Shown here: positions 1-6,357 of the stretch, in pieces
Layout of the letters: each line of letters opens with the position of its first letter
How positions within the stretch are numbered: position 1 is the stretch's first letter
From: Alphaproteobacteria bacterium
GTDB lineage: Bacteria; Pseudomonadota; Alphaproteobacteria; Acetobacterales; Acetobacteraceae
Reading direction: 5' to 3'
Assembly (NCBI GenBank): GCA_026400815.1
Contig: JAPLOI010000082.1
Location: 1-43,343, forward strand
Length of the DNA stretch: 43,343 nt
Translations under genes and position numbers: made by a program
Notes under the pieces: model-generated
What the model saw: the letters and a program-made list of their open reading frames with translations, nothing else
What the model was told of the DNA's origin: nothing
Database searches by the model: none

Positions 1-1
1 C

Positions 2-1246
2 CTCCCCCCCTTCCCCGGCCTGCTCTCGGTCGGCGACCGCCTGGAAGTCATCAGCCGGGATGGCGTCGCCGTCCCCGCCCAGGTCACCAGCAGCACCGCC
101 GAAGCCACCACCGCCACCCTCTTCCGCGACGCGACCGGTCTCGGCGCCGGCGCCCCCGTCCGCCTGCCCATCAAGCCCGCCGCCGCCACCCTGCCCATCA
201 ACCAGGGCTGGATCGGCCGCGTGGTCGATCCCCTCGGCGCCCCGCTCGATAACCGCGGCGCCCTGCCCCTCGGCGCCCCCCAGCCCGTCCGCCGCGCCCC
301 GCCCCCGGCCGCCACCCGCGCCCGCATCGGCCCCGCCGTCACCCTCGGCGTCCGCGCCATGGATCTCTTCACCACCGTGCGCGAAGGCCAGCGCATGGGC
401 CTCTTCGCCGGCCCCGGCGTCGGCAAGTCCACCCTGCTCGGCATGCTCGCCCGCTGGTCCGAATTCGACGCCATCGTCGTCGCCCTCGTCGGCGAACGCG
501 GCCGCGAAGTGCGCGAATTCCTCGAAGACGACCTCGGCCCCCAGGGCCGCGAACGCGCCCTGCTCTTCGTCGCCACCGCCGACGCCCCGGCCCTCATGCG
601 CGCCGAAGCCGTCCACGCCGCCATGGCCGCCGCCGAACATTTCCGCGACCAAGGCCAGCGCGTCCTCCTCCTGGTGGATAGCCTCACCCGCTTCTGCCAC
701 GCCGTCCGCGAAGTGGCCCTCTCCGCCGGCGAACTCCCCGTCGCCCGCGGCTACCCCCCCAGCACCTTCGCCGAGCTCGCCTCCCTCCTGGAACGCGCCG
801 GCCCCGGCGAGGAAATCCCCGGCGGCAAGCCCCCCGGCTCCATCACCGCCTTCTTCACCATCCTGGTGGATGGCGACGACATGACCGAACCGGTGGCAGA
901 CGCCGTCCGCGGCATCGTCGACGGCCACGTCATCCTCTCGCGCACCATCGCCGAACGCGGCCGCTACCCGGCCGTGGATGTCCCCCGCTCCCTCTCCCGC
1001 GTCGCCACCGCCTGGCACACGCCGGAACGCAACGAGGCCCTGCGCCTCGCCCGCCAGGCCATGGCCGAAGCCGAGGAACTGGACCAGCTCCAGCGCATGG
1101 GCCTCTACCGCACCGGCGCGGACGCCCATTCGGACCGGATGATCGCGCTGAACCGCCTCCTGGTCGAATTCCTCCGCCAAGACACCAAAACCACCGCCGA
1201 CCCCGACCAGGGCTTCGCCCAACTCCAGGCCATCGTCGCCGCGTAG
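2..1246 (+). CDS. fliI: Flagellar export ATPase FliI (5'-truncated)
   Basis: Catalytic ATPase of the flagellar type III export apparatus, a homohexamer at the cytoplasmic base of the flagellum related to the F1 beta subunit. The frame is open from base 2 with no start codon inside the window, so the N-terminus lies upstream; 414 residues are visible, close to the family's full length. Seen: beta-barrel segment ending in GRVVDPLGAPLD, Walker A GPGVGKST near base 415, a VLLLVDSLTRF Walker B region near base 665, and the ARGYPPSTF and PGSITAFFTILVDGDD stretches typical of FliI/YscN. An ATG at 221 is internal. The stop codon TAG is part of a REP-like repeat. The next gene is not fliJ. A non-flagellar type III ATPase (SctN) is possible but less likely. 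Confidence 0.9.
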   Translation, partial: LPPFPGLLSVGDRLEVISRDGVAVPAQVTSSTAEATTATLFRDATGLGAGAPVRLPIKPAAATLPINQGWIGRVVDPLGAPLDNRGALPLGAPQPVRRAPPPAATRARIGPAVTLGVRAMDLFTTVREGQRMGLFAGPGVGKSTLLGMLARWSEFDAIVVALVGERGREVREFLEDDLGPQGRERALLFVATADAPALMRAEAVHAAMAAAEHFRDQGQRVLLLVDSLTRFCHAVREVALSAGELPVARGYPPSTFAELASLLERAGPGEEIPGGKPPGSITAFFTILVDGDDMTEPVADAVRGIVDGHVILSRTIAERGRYPAVDVPRSLSRVATAWHTPERNEALRLARQAMAEAEELDQLQRMGLYRTGADAHSDRMIALNRLLVEFLRQDTKTTADPDQGFAQLQAIVAA

Positions 1247-1272
1247 GGCGGATCGCCGAAGGCGGATCCGCA
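1243..1272. repeat. REP-like palindrome, copy 1
   Basis: GTAGGGCGGATC followed by a short loop and GGATCCGC. A close second copy lies at 4367-4395. The palindromic arms are GGCGGATC and GATCCGC(C). The repeat begins inside the fliI stop codon and ends shortly before an AT-rich hairpin element. It resembles the GTAGGGTGGAT-type intergenic palindromes seen in many proteobacteria; that comparison is from memory. Confidence 0.6.
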
Positions 1273-1280
1273 ACCTCAGC

Positions 1281-1330
1281 ACAAGAAAGCAAGCCCTTCT
1301 TTTTCTGAAGAAAAAGAAGCAAAAAGACTT
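1281..1330. repeat. Dispersed AT-rich hairpin element, copy 1
   Basis: Fifty bases identical to 42194-42243. The core is a 10-bp perfect stem (CTTCTTTTTC at 1296-1305, GAAAAAGAAG at 1310-1319) with a TGAA loop, followed by CAAAAAGACTT. It lies 35 bases after fliI. Related variants occur at 22888-22924 and twice in 33694-33805. It may act in transcript ending or stability, but no classical U-tract follows the stem on the plus strand. Confidence 0.7.
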
Positions 1331-1369
1331 TATTCGTCCGTGGCGTCACCCACCGTGGAGCCGCCCCCA

Positions 1370-1690
1370 ATGCCCTGGATCGCCCTTGCCGTCGCCGGAC
1401 TCTTCGAGGTCGTCTGGGCCACCGCCATGAAGCAGTCGCACGGCTTTACCAGGCTGGGCCCGACCATCGTCACCCTCGCCGCCATGCTCGTCAGCTTCGG
1501 CCTCCTGGCCTACGCCATGCGAAGCCTGCCGCTCGGCACCGCCTGTACGATCTGGACCGGTATCGGCGCCGTCGGCGCCTTCCTCGTCGGCATCACGGTC
1601 CTCGGCGAATCCGCCACCCCCACCCGCCTGTTCGCCGCCGCGCTCATCGTCGGCGGCCTCATCCTGATGAAACTCTCCAGCCCCACCTGA
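1370..1690 (+). CDS. Small multidrug resistance (SMR) family exporter, Gdx/SugE-like
   Basis: A 106-residue inner-membrane protein with four predicted helices, the standard SMR size and fold (antiparallel dimer, proton antiport). From the ATG at 1370 the essential membrane glutamate falls exactly at residue 13 (LFEVVWA), as in characterised SMR proteins, and GGAG lies 9 bases upstream; this supports 1370 over the in-frame ATG at 1340. The segments KQSHGFTR and [15 protein letters not shown] match the Gdx/SugE (guanidinium exporter) branch better than the polyspecific EmrE branch. No guanidine riboswitch was recognised in the short leader, which is mostly repeat DNA. The substrate is inferred from family resemblance only. 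Confidence 0.85.
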   Translation: MPWIALAVAGLFEVVWATAMKQSHGFTRLGPTIVTLAAMLVSFGLLAYAMRSLPLGTACTIWTGIGAVGAFLVGITVLGESATPTRLFAAALIVGGLILMKLSSPT

Positions 1691-1708
1691 ACACCGCCCG
1701 AGTAACAC

Positions 1709-1891
1709 TCAGAAAACCCGGGCCAGCTTCAGTGCCAGCACCGCACAGGCCACACCCCAAACCGCGGCTACCATCAGCCACATTCGACAAGAATCAAATG
1801 TGGAACGCCCCGCCTCCCGCCTCTCCGCCTCGTGCTGGGAGCGCTGGTCGAACTGCGCCGCCTGCTCCACCAGAGGCATCAAACGGGCCAC
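1709..1891 (-). CDS. Small single-pass membrane protein, paralogue 1
   Basis: Unrecognised protein of about 60 residues, clearly paralogous to the gene at 2147-2353. Shared pattern: LV(E/D)Q, two residues, (Q/K)FD, one residue, RS, then a basic stretch with an R-x-TF-x-S motif, then MW and one hydrophobic helix ending in LARVF (MARVW in the paralogue). The predicted layout is a charged cytoplasmic N-terminus and one C-terminal membrane helix. The GTG at 1891 is chosen because GGAGG lies about 4 bases upstream and it gives the same N-terminal length as the paralogue; ATG 1879 and GTG 1912 are alternatives. It lies downstream of a decayed piece of the neighbouring ATPase. Function unknown. Confidence 0.55.
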   Translation of the reverse strand: MARLMPLVEQAAQFDQRSQHEAERREAGRSTFDSCRMWLMVAAVWGVACAVLALKLARVF

Positions 1892-2021
1892 GCCCCCTCC
1901 GTTGGAAACCACCTTTTAACGGGTAAGCAGATATTCGTAAAATTTCTGCGCCCGGGTCGAACCGGCAGATACCAAATACCGAAGGTTTCACGCTATTTGT
2001 TGCCAACTATACTTGCGCGGC

Positions 2022-2146
2022 CTACCCCTCCAGCACCTGCCGTAGTATCAGCGCGGGATAGGCCGGGAACACCCAAGTAACCCGAACGTGTTCCAGATCC
2101 TTCCACGCCATCTCGCGCATCCCGCCCCCCGGCAGAGCGATCGGGC
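2022..2146 (-). pseudogene. Decayed duplicate of the 3' end of the ATPase gene
   Basis: Translated in frame, this piece reads SPI-ALPG, then MREMAWKDLEHVRVT and LRQVLEG. It aligns with the last ~45 residues of the intact ATPase at 2493-3296 (SPILMALPG, VRETAWEEVEHVRVT, LRQVLEG), with an internal deletion of about eight residues. It starts directly at the stop codon of the small membrane gene 2147-2353 and has no start of its own. With that gene and 1709-1891 it shows that a segment holding the ATPase 3' end plus the small membrane gene was duplicated in tandem and then diverged. Confidence 0.75.
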
Positions 2147-2353
2147 TCACCAAACCCGGGCCATCCTCACCGCCAGCGCAGCACTTGGCGTCAGCAGCAG
2201 CAAGGGGCCTGCCACCACCCACGTCATCACCACCGCAATCCACATCTGCAGCGAATTGAACGTCACGCGCCGCGCCAACCGGCGCTTCATCTGACTCCGT
2301 GAGCGCACATCAAATTTCACCGACTGATCAACCAGAGAAACGACACCCGGCAT
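2147..2353 (-). CDS. Small single-pass membrane protein, paralogue 2
   Basis: A 68-residue protein: basic N-terminal half with SLVDQSVKFDVRSRSQ, then MW and a hydrophobic segment of about 25 residues ending in MARVW. It is paralogous to 1709-1891 and has a few extra residues in the helix (PLLLLTPSA). The ATG at 2353 is preceded by GGAGGGAAGG with good spacing; an in-frame GTG at 2356 is less likely. It lies 140 bases downstream of the ATPase gene on the same strand, so co-transcription is plausible. That would make an ATPase plus small membrane protein pair. No known family recognised. Confidence 0.6.
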   Translation of the reverse strand: MPGVVSLVDQSVKFDVRSRSQMKRRLARRVTFNSLQMWIAVVMTWVVAGPLLLLTPSAALAVRMARVW

Positions 2354-2492
2354 CACATTACCTTCCCTCCCATTTCAATGCGTTCTTAGAATGGGTAAAA
2401 AAAGGGTATCAAATCTCCGTGGTTAAGTCCACCCGAAGAATCTCGAATTCCGACGAACTCACGCGACCCGCTGTCAATCCCGCCCCCGCGTC

Positions 2493-3296
2493 CTACCCCT
2501 CCAGCACCTGCCGCAGCACCCGCGCGGGATAGGCAAGGAAGGCCCGTGTCACCCGTACATGCTCCACTTCCTCCCACGCCGTCTCGCGCACCCCGCCCGC
2601 CCCCACCTCCAGAATCGCCGCCCCCGGCAGCGCCATCAAGATCGGTGAATGCGTGGCGATCACAAACTGGCTGCCGCGTGCCACACCCTGCGCCAGCATC
2701 GCCATCAGCGCCAGCACCCGCGCCGGAGACAGCGGCGTCTCCGGCTCATCCAGGAAATACAGCCCACCCGGCGCCAGCCGCCGCCGCAGCAGCGCCAGGA
2801 ACGTCTCGCCATGGCTGCGCCCATCCGGGTTCTCCCCATAGCTGCACGCCAGTGCCAGCCGCTCCCCGCGCACCACCCCCTGCGCCAGCCGCCGCCCCAG
2901 CCCTTCCGGCATCTCGCGCCCGAAGGCCTCCGCCGCCGCCGCCGCCGCCGCCGCCAGAGCTCGCATATCGTCGGCCACCCGGTTGGTGAATCCGAACACA
3001 TCATCCGCCCGCAGGAACAGCCGCACCTTCGCATGTCGCCGCCGCACGAAGCGGAACGCCCGCGCCATCTCTCGCGCCCCCTCCAGCGTCGTGTCCCGCT
3101 CCAGGTCCCGCCCGCCCGCCGCCACCGCCCGCATCCCCGCCGCCATCCCCTCCAGCAGCGTCGATTTCCCGGCCCCGTTCTCCCCCACCAGGAACGTCAC
3201 CGCCGCCCGCAATTGCACCCCCTCCAATCCGCGCAGCCATGGCAGGGACCACGGAAACACCCGGTCCTCCCGCCCATAACCCTCAGCCCGCTCCAT
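2493..3296 (-). CDS. ABC-type AAA family ATPase (predicted ATPase, COG3910-like)
   Basis: A 267-residue soluble ATPase with an SMC/ABC-like nucleotide-binding fold. Seen: Walker A VGENGAGKST, SYGENPDGRSHGE in the place of the signature/Q-loop region, Walker B GGLYFLDEPETPLSP, and a switch motif FVIATHSPILMALPG. There are no membrane segments, so this is not a transporter subunit by itself. Relatives occur as stand-alone ATPases and in some defence or DNA-repair contexts; no specific role can be assigned. The ATG at 3296 is chosen; upstream in-frame TTG/GTG codons (to 3317) lack a clear ribosome site. A run of GCC codons encodes a stretch of about nine alanines near base 2940. Its 3' end has been duplicated downstream. 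Confidence 0.75.
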   Translation of the reverse strand: MERAEGYGREDRVFPWSLPWLRGLEGVQLRAAVTFLVGENGAGKSTLLEGMAAGMRAVAAGGRDLERDTTLEGAREMARAFRFVRRRHAKVRLFLRADDVFGFTNRVADDMRALAAAAAAAAEAFGREMPEGLGRRLAQGVVRGERLALACSYGENPDGRSHGETFLALLRRRLAPGGLYFLDEPETPLSPARVLALMAMLAQGVARGSQFVIATHSPILMALPGAAILEVGAGGVRETAWEEVEHVRVTRAFLAYPARVLRQVLEG

Positions 3297-3393
3297 CGCC
3301 GCCAGAAACACTGCCAACCCTCACTCGCGTTCGCCCACCCTTCCCCAATCCCCCAACCCCGGCAACACTCTCCCCAACCGGGAGCCCCCAGCC

Positions 3394-4284
3394 ATGCCAA
3401 CCGAATCCCACCAGATCGCCAGCGACACCCTGCGCGCCACCATCGTCGCCAAGGGCGCCGAACTCACCCAGCTCGGTACCACCAGCGGCACCGAAGTGCT
3501 CTGGCAGGGCACCGAGCCCTGGCCGCGCCACGCCCCCAACCTCTTCCCCATCGTCGGCCTGCTGGCCAACGACACGCTGCGCCACGCCGGCAAGACCTAC
3601 CGCGTCACCCAGCACGGCTTCGCCCGCGACCGCGATTTCACCTGGCTCGAACGCACCCCCACCAGCGCCCGCCTATTACTGACGGACGACGAGCAAACCC
3701 GCGCCCTCTACCCCTTCGCCTTCCGGCTGGAGATCGACTACGCCATCGCCGGCAATACGCTGGAGATCGCCTTCACCCTGGACAACACCGGCCCAGAGAC
3801 ACTACCCGCCAGCTTCGGCGCCCACCCCGCCTTCCGCTGGCCGCTCCTGCCGGGCATCCCGAAGGAAGCCCACCTGCTCACCTTCTCCCACGACGAACCC
3901 GCCCCCATCCGCCGCGGCCCCGGCGGCTACATCGCCCCGGAACGCCACGAAAACCCCATCAGGAACCGCCGCCTCCCCCTGTCAGACGCCCAGTTCCAAC
4001 CAAGCGCCATCGTCATGGACGCCCCCGCCAGCCAATGGGTCCGCTACAGCGCCCCCGGCTACGAAAAACAGGGTGCGGCCACCGTCACCGTCGCCTGGGA
4101 TTCCGGCTTCCCCAATCTCGGCATCTGGTCCCGCCCCGATGCCGCCCTGCTCTGCATCGAGCCCTGGCACGGCATGGCCAGCCCCGCCGGCTGGGACGGC
4201 GAGTTCAGCCAAAAACCCGGCCTCATGCACCTCCCCCCCGGCGAACGCCGCCGCGCCCTCCACAGCATCACGGTCACGGGCTGA
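3394..4284 (+). CDS. Aldose 1-epimerase family protein (LacX-like)
   Basis: A 296-residue cytosolic protein of the galactose mutarotase fold. Family markers seen: PRHAPNLFPIVG near residue 45, the YRVTQHGFARDRDF segment with the conserved histidine, SFGAHPAFRWPL near residue 140 with the second histidine, and CIEPWHGMA near residue 255 with the conserved glutamate. These point to a sugar-ring epimerase or hexose-6-phosphate mutarotase; the substrate cannot be read from sequence. It is divergent from the ATPase gene with about 100 bases between them. A run of three dispersed repeats follows the stop codon. Confidence 0.85.
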   Translation: MPTESHQIASDTLRATIVAKGAELTQLGTTSGTEVLWQGTEPWPRHAPNLFPIVGLLANDTLRHAGKTYRVTQHGFARDRDFTWLERTPTSARLLLTDDEQTRALYPFAFRLEIDYAIAGNTLEIAFTLDNTGPETLPASFGAHPAFRWPLLPGIPKEAHLLTFSHDEPAPIRRGPGGYIAPERHENPIRNRRLPLSDAQFQPSAIVMDAPASQWVRYSAPGYEKQGAATVTVAWDSGFPNLGIWSRPDAALLCIEPWHGMASPAGWDGEFSQKPGLMHLPPGERRRALHSITVTG

Positions 4285-4308
4285 CGAAGAAAGGAAGAAA
4301 GAAAGTGG

Positions 4309-4346
4309 CCACAGAGACACAGAGGCACAGAGAAACAAGGCAAGGG
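4309..4346 (+). repeat. CACAGAG-type dispersed repeat, copy 1
   Basis: CCACAGAGACACAGAGGCAC and onward, ending in CAAGGCAAGGG: a quasi-tandem of 7-9-base units. An inverted copy sits at 4446-4480, so the pair could fold into a long hairpin around the REP-like copy at 4367. Variants (CACGGAG) occur at 25351-25435 and 42331-42376. Unit length and purity do not fit CRISPR. Confidence 0.65.
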
Positions 4347-4366
4347 AGAAGAAAGCACCCCGCCTC

Positions 4367-4395
4367 GTAGGGCGGATCGCGAAGCGGATCCGCCA
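4367..4395. repeat. REP-like palindrome, copy 2
   Basis: GTAGGGCGGATC, a loop GCGAAGC, then GGATCCGCC. It is nearly identical to 1243-1272, with arms GGCGGATC and GATCCGCC. It lies between inverted copies of the CACAGAG repeat in the 298-base spacer after the epimerase gene. Confidence 0.6.
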
Positions 4396-4445
4396 CCCCT
4401 CTCATCCACCTCGCACCGTCCAACACAGCCCCCCCACTTTCTACC

Positions 4446-4480
4446 TCCCTTGCCTTGCTCCTCTGTGCCTCTGTGTCCCC
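4446..4480 (-). repeat. CACAGAG-type dispersed repeat, inverted copy
   Basis: Read on the minus strand it is GGGGACACAGAGGCACAGAG, then GAGCAAGGCAAGGG, matching 4309-4346 almost base for base. It forms the right arm of an inverted pair about 100 bases apart. Confidence 0.65.
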
Positions 4481-4524
4481 TTTCTTCCTTGCGCCCGCCC
4501 CAAACCCACCAACCACATCCCCAG

Positions 4525-4575
4525 CTACGTACGTAGAAAGTATTCCTTGCATCCGCACCAAAAGTTAGTTATAAC
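4525..4575 (+). promoter_or_regulatory. Promoter of hypothetical gene 4583, with upstream palindrome
   Basis: A perfect 12-bp palindrome CTACGTACGTAG (4525-4536) is followed by -35 TTGCAT (4547-4552), a 17-base spacer and -10 TATAAC (4570-4575). The ATG starts 8 bases after the -10, so the transcript would begin at or next to the start codon (leaderless). The same arrangement, with identical TTGCA-to-TTAGTTATA spacing, precedes the gene at 42603. Confidence 0.6.
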
Positions 4576-4582
4576 CCCCGAC

Positions 4583-5251
4583 ATGCAAACCCACCCCTCC
4601 CCCCTGGCCGACGATCTGGCCCACCTGCGCGCCACCGCGCAGGCGGGATCCGTCCGCCGTGGCCCGAGGGATGCAATCGCGGCCCTTCTCATGGCCTGCC
4701 TCGCCCGCCTCTTCGCCCGGCTGGAGGACATGCTCCGCCTCTGGCAATCCGGCCAACTCCCCCCGCCCCCGCCGCCCCGCGCGCCGATCGAGGCACCCAC
4801 CGCACACCCGGCCTCCATCCCGCCCCAGCCCCGCGCCACCCCCTGGTCCCTCTCCTCCTGGCTGTCCGGCCTCTGGCCTTTCACCCCCACGCCCGAATTC
4901 CGTGCGCCGTCACCCTCCCGGACCCAGCCCCCCCAGCCCTCCACGCGCGCCACCTCCAGCCCCCGCGCCTCCCGCCCGGCACAGACCGAGCCCGCGCATC
5001 CCGCCGCGCAGCAGGCCGATCCCGCACCCGCGCCGCGCGCGATGCCACCGCACCGCCCCAACCGACCGCGCTCCCATCCCGCATCCACGGCGTCCCTGCG
5101 CGCCCCGCCTCACCCGGCGCGCGCCCCACCCTCATCCCCTCGCGCAAAAACAGCCCCCAGACGAAGCCGCCCACCCACGCCCATTTCATTACGATATCGT
5201 ATCAATAAACCCAAAAAGAACGGGCCCCGCCGAAACAGGGCCCGCACGTAG
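4583..5251 (+). CDS. Hypothetical proline-rich protein (leaderless family, member A)
   Basis: Not recognised. The first ~60 residues are ordinary sequence with an amphipathic helix (LARLFARLEDMLRLWQSGQLP); the rest is proline/arginine/alanine-rich and low in complexity. The helix plus W-Q-x-G-x-LP matches the protein encoded at 42603 (RLTRLYEQWQQGTLP), so I treat them as one family. The ATG at 4583 is fixed by the promoter 8 bases upstream; no Shine-Dalgarno is possible. The 3' end is doubtful: the last codons run through an AT-rich palindrome (TACGATATCGTA at 5190-5201) and the terminator of the opposing gene, and an overlapping frame stays open, so a frameshift or erosion is possible. Function unknown. 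Confidence 0.5.
   Translation: MQTHPSPLADDLAHLRATAQAGSVRRGPRDAIAALLMACLARLFARLEDMLRLWQSGQLPPPPPPRAPIEAPTAHPASIPPQPRATPWSLSSWLSGLWPFTPTPEFRAPSPSRTQPPQPSTRATSSPRASRPAQTEPAHPAAQQADPAPAPRAMPPHRPNRPRSHPASTASLRAPPHPARAPPSSPRAKTAPRRSRPPTPISLRYRINKPKKNGPRRNRART
5210..5244 (-). terminator. Rho-independent terminator of the minus-strand alcohol dehydrogenase operon
   Basis: On the minus strand the stem CGGGCCC (5244-5238) pairs with GGGCCCG (5227-5221) across a 10-base loop and is followed by TTCTTTTTGGG. It starts 10 bases after the dehydrogenase stop codon and overlaps the 3' end of the opposing hypothetical gene. Confidence 0.8.
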
Positions 5252-5253
5252 GC

Positions 5254-6342
5254 CTAGGAGTCGAACTTGATCAGGTTGCGCAGCGGCGCGCCCGACTTCA
5301 GCTGGGCGTAGCCCTCGTTGATCTGCTCCAGCTTGATATGCCCGGTGATCAGGTGGTCCAGCTTCAGCCGCCCCTGCTTCCACAGCGTCAGCATCCGCGG
5401 CATGTCCACGCGGAACCGGTTCCCGCCCATCGAAGTGCCCTGGATCTTCCGATCCCGCAGGAAGTCCGCCCCGTGCAGCTCGATCTTGGTGCCATACGGC
5501 ACCATGCCGATGATCGTCGCCACCCCGCCCGGCCGCAGCATCGCGAAGCTCTGCTCGGCGGTCACCTTGTGGCCGATCGCCTCGAAGGAATAATGCACCC
5601 CGATCCCGTCCATCAGGTCCTTCACCGCCGCCACCGCATCCACGTTGGAAGCGTTGATCACGTCGGTCGCACCCATCTGCTTGGCCACGTCCAGCTTCGA
5701 CGAAACCGTGTCGATCGCAATGATCCGCGAAGCGCCCGCAACGGCCGCCCCGTTCACCGCCGAAAGCCCGATGCCGCCGCAGCCGATCACCGCCACCGTC
5801 GCACCCGGCTCCACCTTGGCCGCGTTGAACACCGCGCCCACGCCCGTCACCACGCCGCAGCCCACCAGCGCGCCGATATCCAGCGGAATATCCTTCTCCA
5901 CCTTCACCAGCGCATTCTCATGCACCAGCATCTGCTCCGCGAAGGAGGAGAGGTTGGCGAACTGGTGCACCACCTGCCCCTTCCAGGAATAACGCCGCGC
6001 CGCACCCGGCAGCAGCTTCACCTCGGTGTTGTCGCAGATGTTCGGATGCCCGGTGGTGCAGTTGGCGCAGGTGCCGCAGAACACCGACAGGCACGAAATC
6101 ACATGGTCGCCCGGCTTCAGATAGGTCACGTCAGACCCAACCGCCTCTACCACGCCCGCGCTCTCATGCCCCAGGATCACCGGAACCGGGTACGGGTACA
6201 GCCCTTCCATCATGTGCAGATCGGAATGGCACAGCCCGGCGAAGGCGGTGCGCACCAGCACCTCGCGTGCCTTGGGCTTGGAAACCTCAACCTCTTCGAT
6301 GGTCAGCGGCTGGTTCGCTTGGTGCAGAATGGCTGCGCGCAT
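5254..6342 (-). CDS. Zinc-dependent alcohol dehydrogenase, class III-like (MDR family)
   Basis: A 362-residue NAD(P)-dependent medium-chain dehydrogenase oxidising an alcohol or thiol adduct. Catalytic zinc ligands: Cys in AGLCHSDLH (~38), the GHE motif (~60), and Cys in GCGVVTGVGAV. The structural zinc loop is complete (CGTCANCTTGHPNIC, spacing C-x2-C-x2-C-x7-C). The Rossmann motif is VIGCGGIG. The sequence pattern is close to the formaldehyde/NDMA-dependent ADH branch, but the substrate is unproven. GGGAG lies 9 bases before the ATG and overlaps the end of the aminotransferase gene, so the two are likely co-transcribed. A strong terminator follows the stop. Confidence 0.88.
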   Translation of the reverse strand: MRAAILHQANQPLTIEEVEVSKPKAREVLVRTAFAGLCHSDLHMMEGLYPYPVPVILGHESAGVVEAVGSDVTYLKPGDHVISCLSVFCGTCANCTTGHPNICDNTEVKLLPGAARRYSWKGQVVHQFANLSSFAEQMLVHENALVKVEKDIPLDIGALVGCGVVTGVGAVFNAAKVEPGATVAVIGCGGIGLSAVNGAAVAGASRIIAIDTVSSKLDVAKQMGATDVINASNVDAVAAVKDLMDGIGVHYSFEAIGHKVTAEQSFAMLRPGGVATIIGMVPYGTKIELHGADFLRDRKIQGTSMGGNRFRVDMPRMLTLWKQGRLKLDHLITGHIKLEQINEGYAQLKSGAPLRNLIKFDS

Positions 6343-6357
6343 GTTTCGTTTCTCCCT

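Noticed and set aside
2649-4370. Long plus-strand ORF (573 codons) opposite the ATPase and across the epimerase gene
   Set aside because: It is rich in Arg, Pro and His and overlaps two well-supported genes in other frames; typical antisense/frame shadow in high-GC DNA.
4309-4480. Possible CRISPR array
   Set aside because: The repeat units are 7-9 bases with no regular unique spacers and no cas genes nearby.
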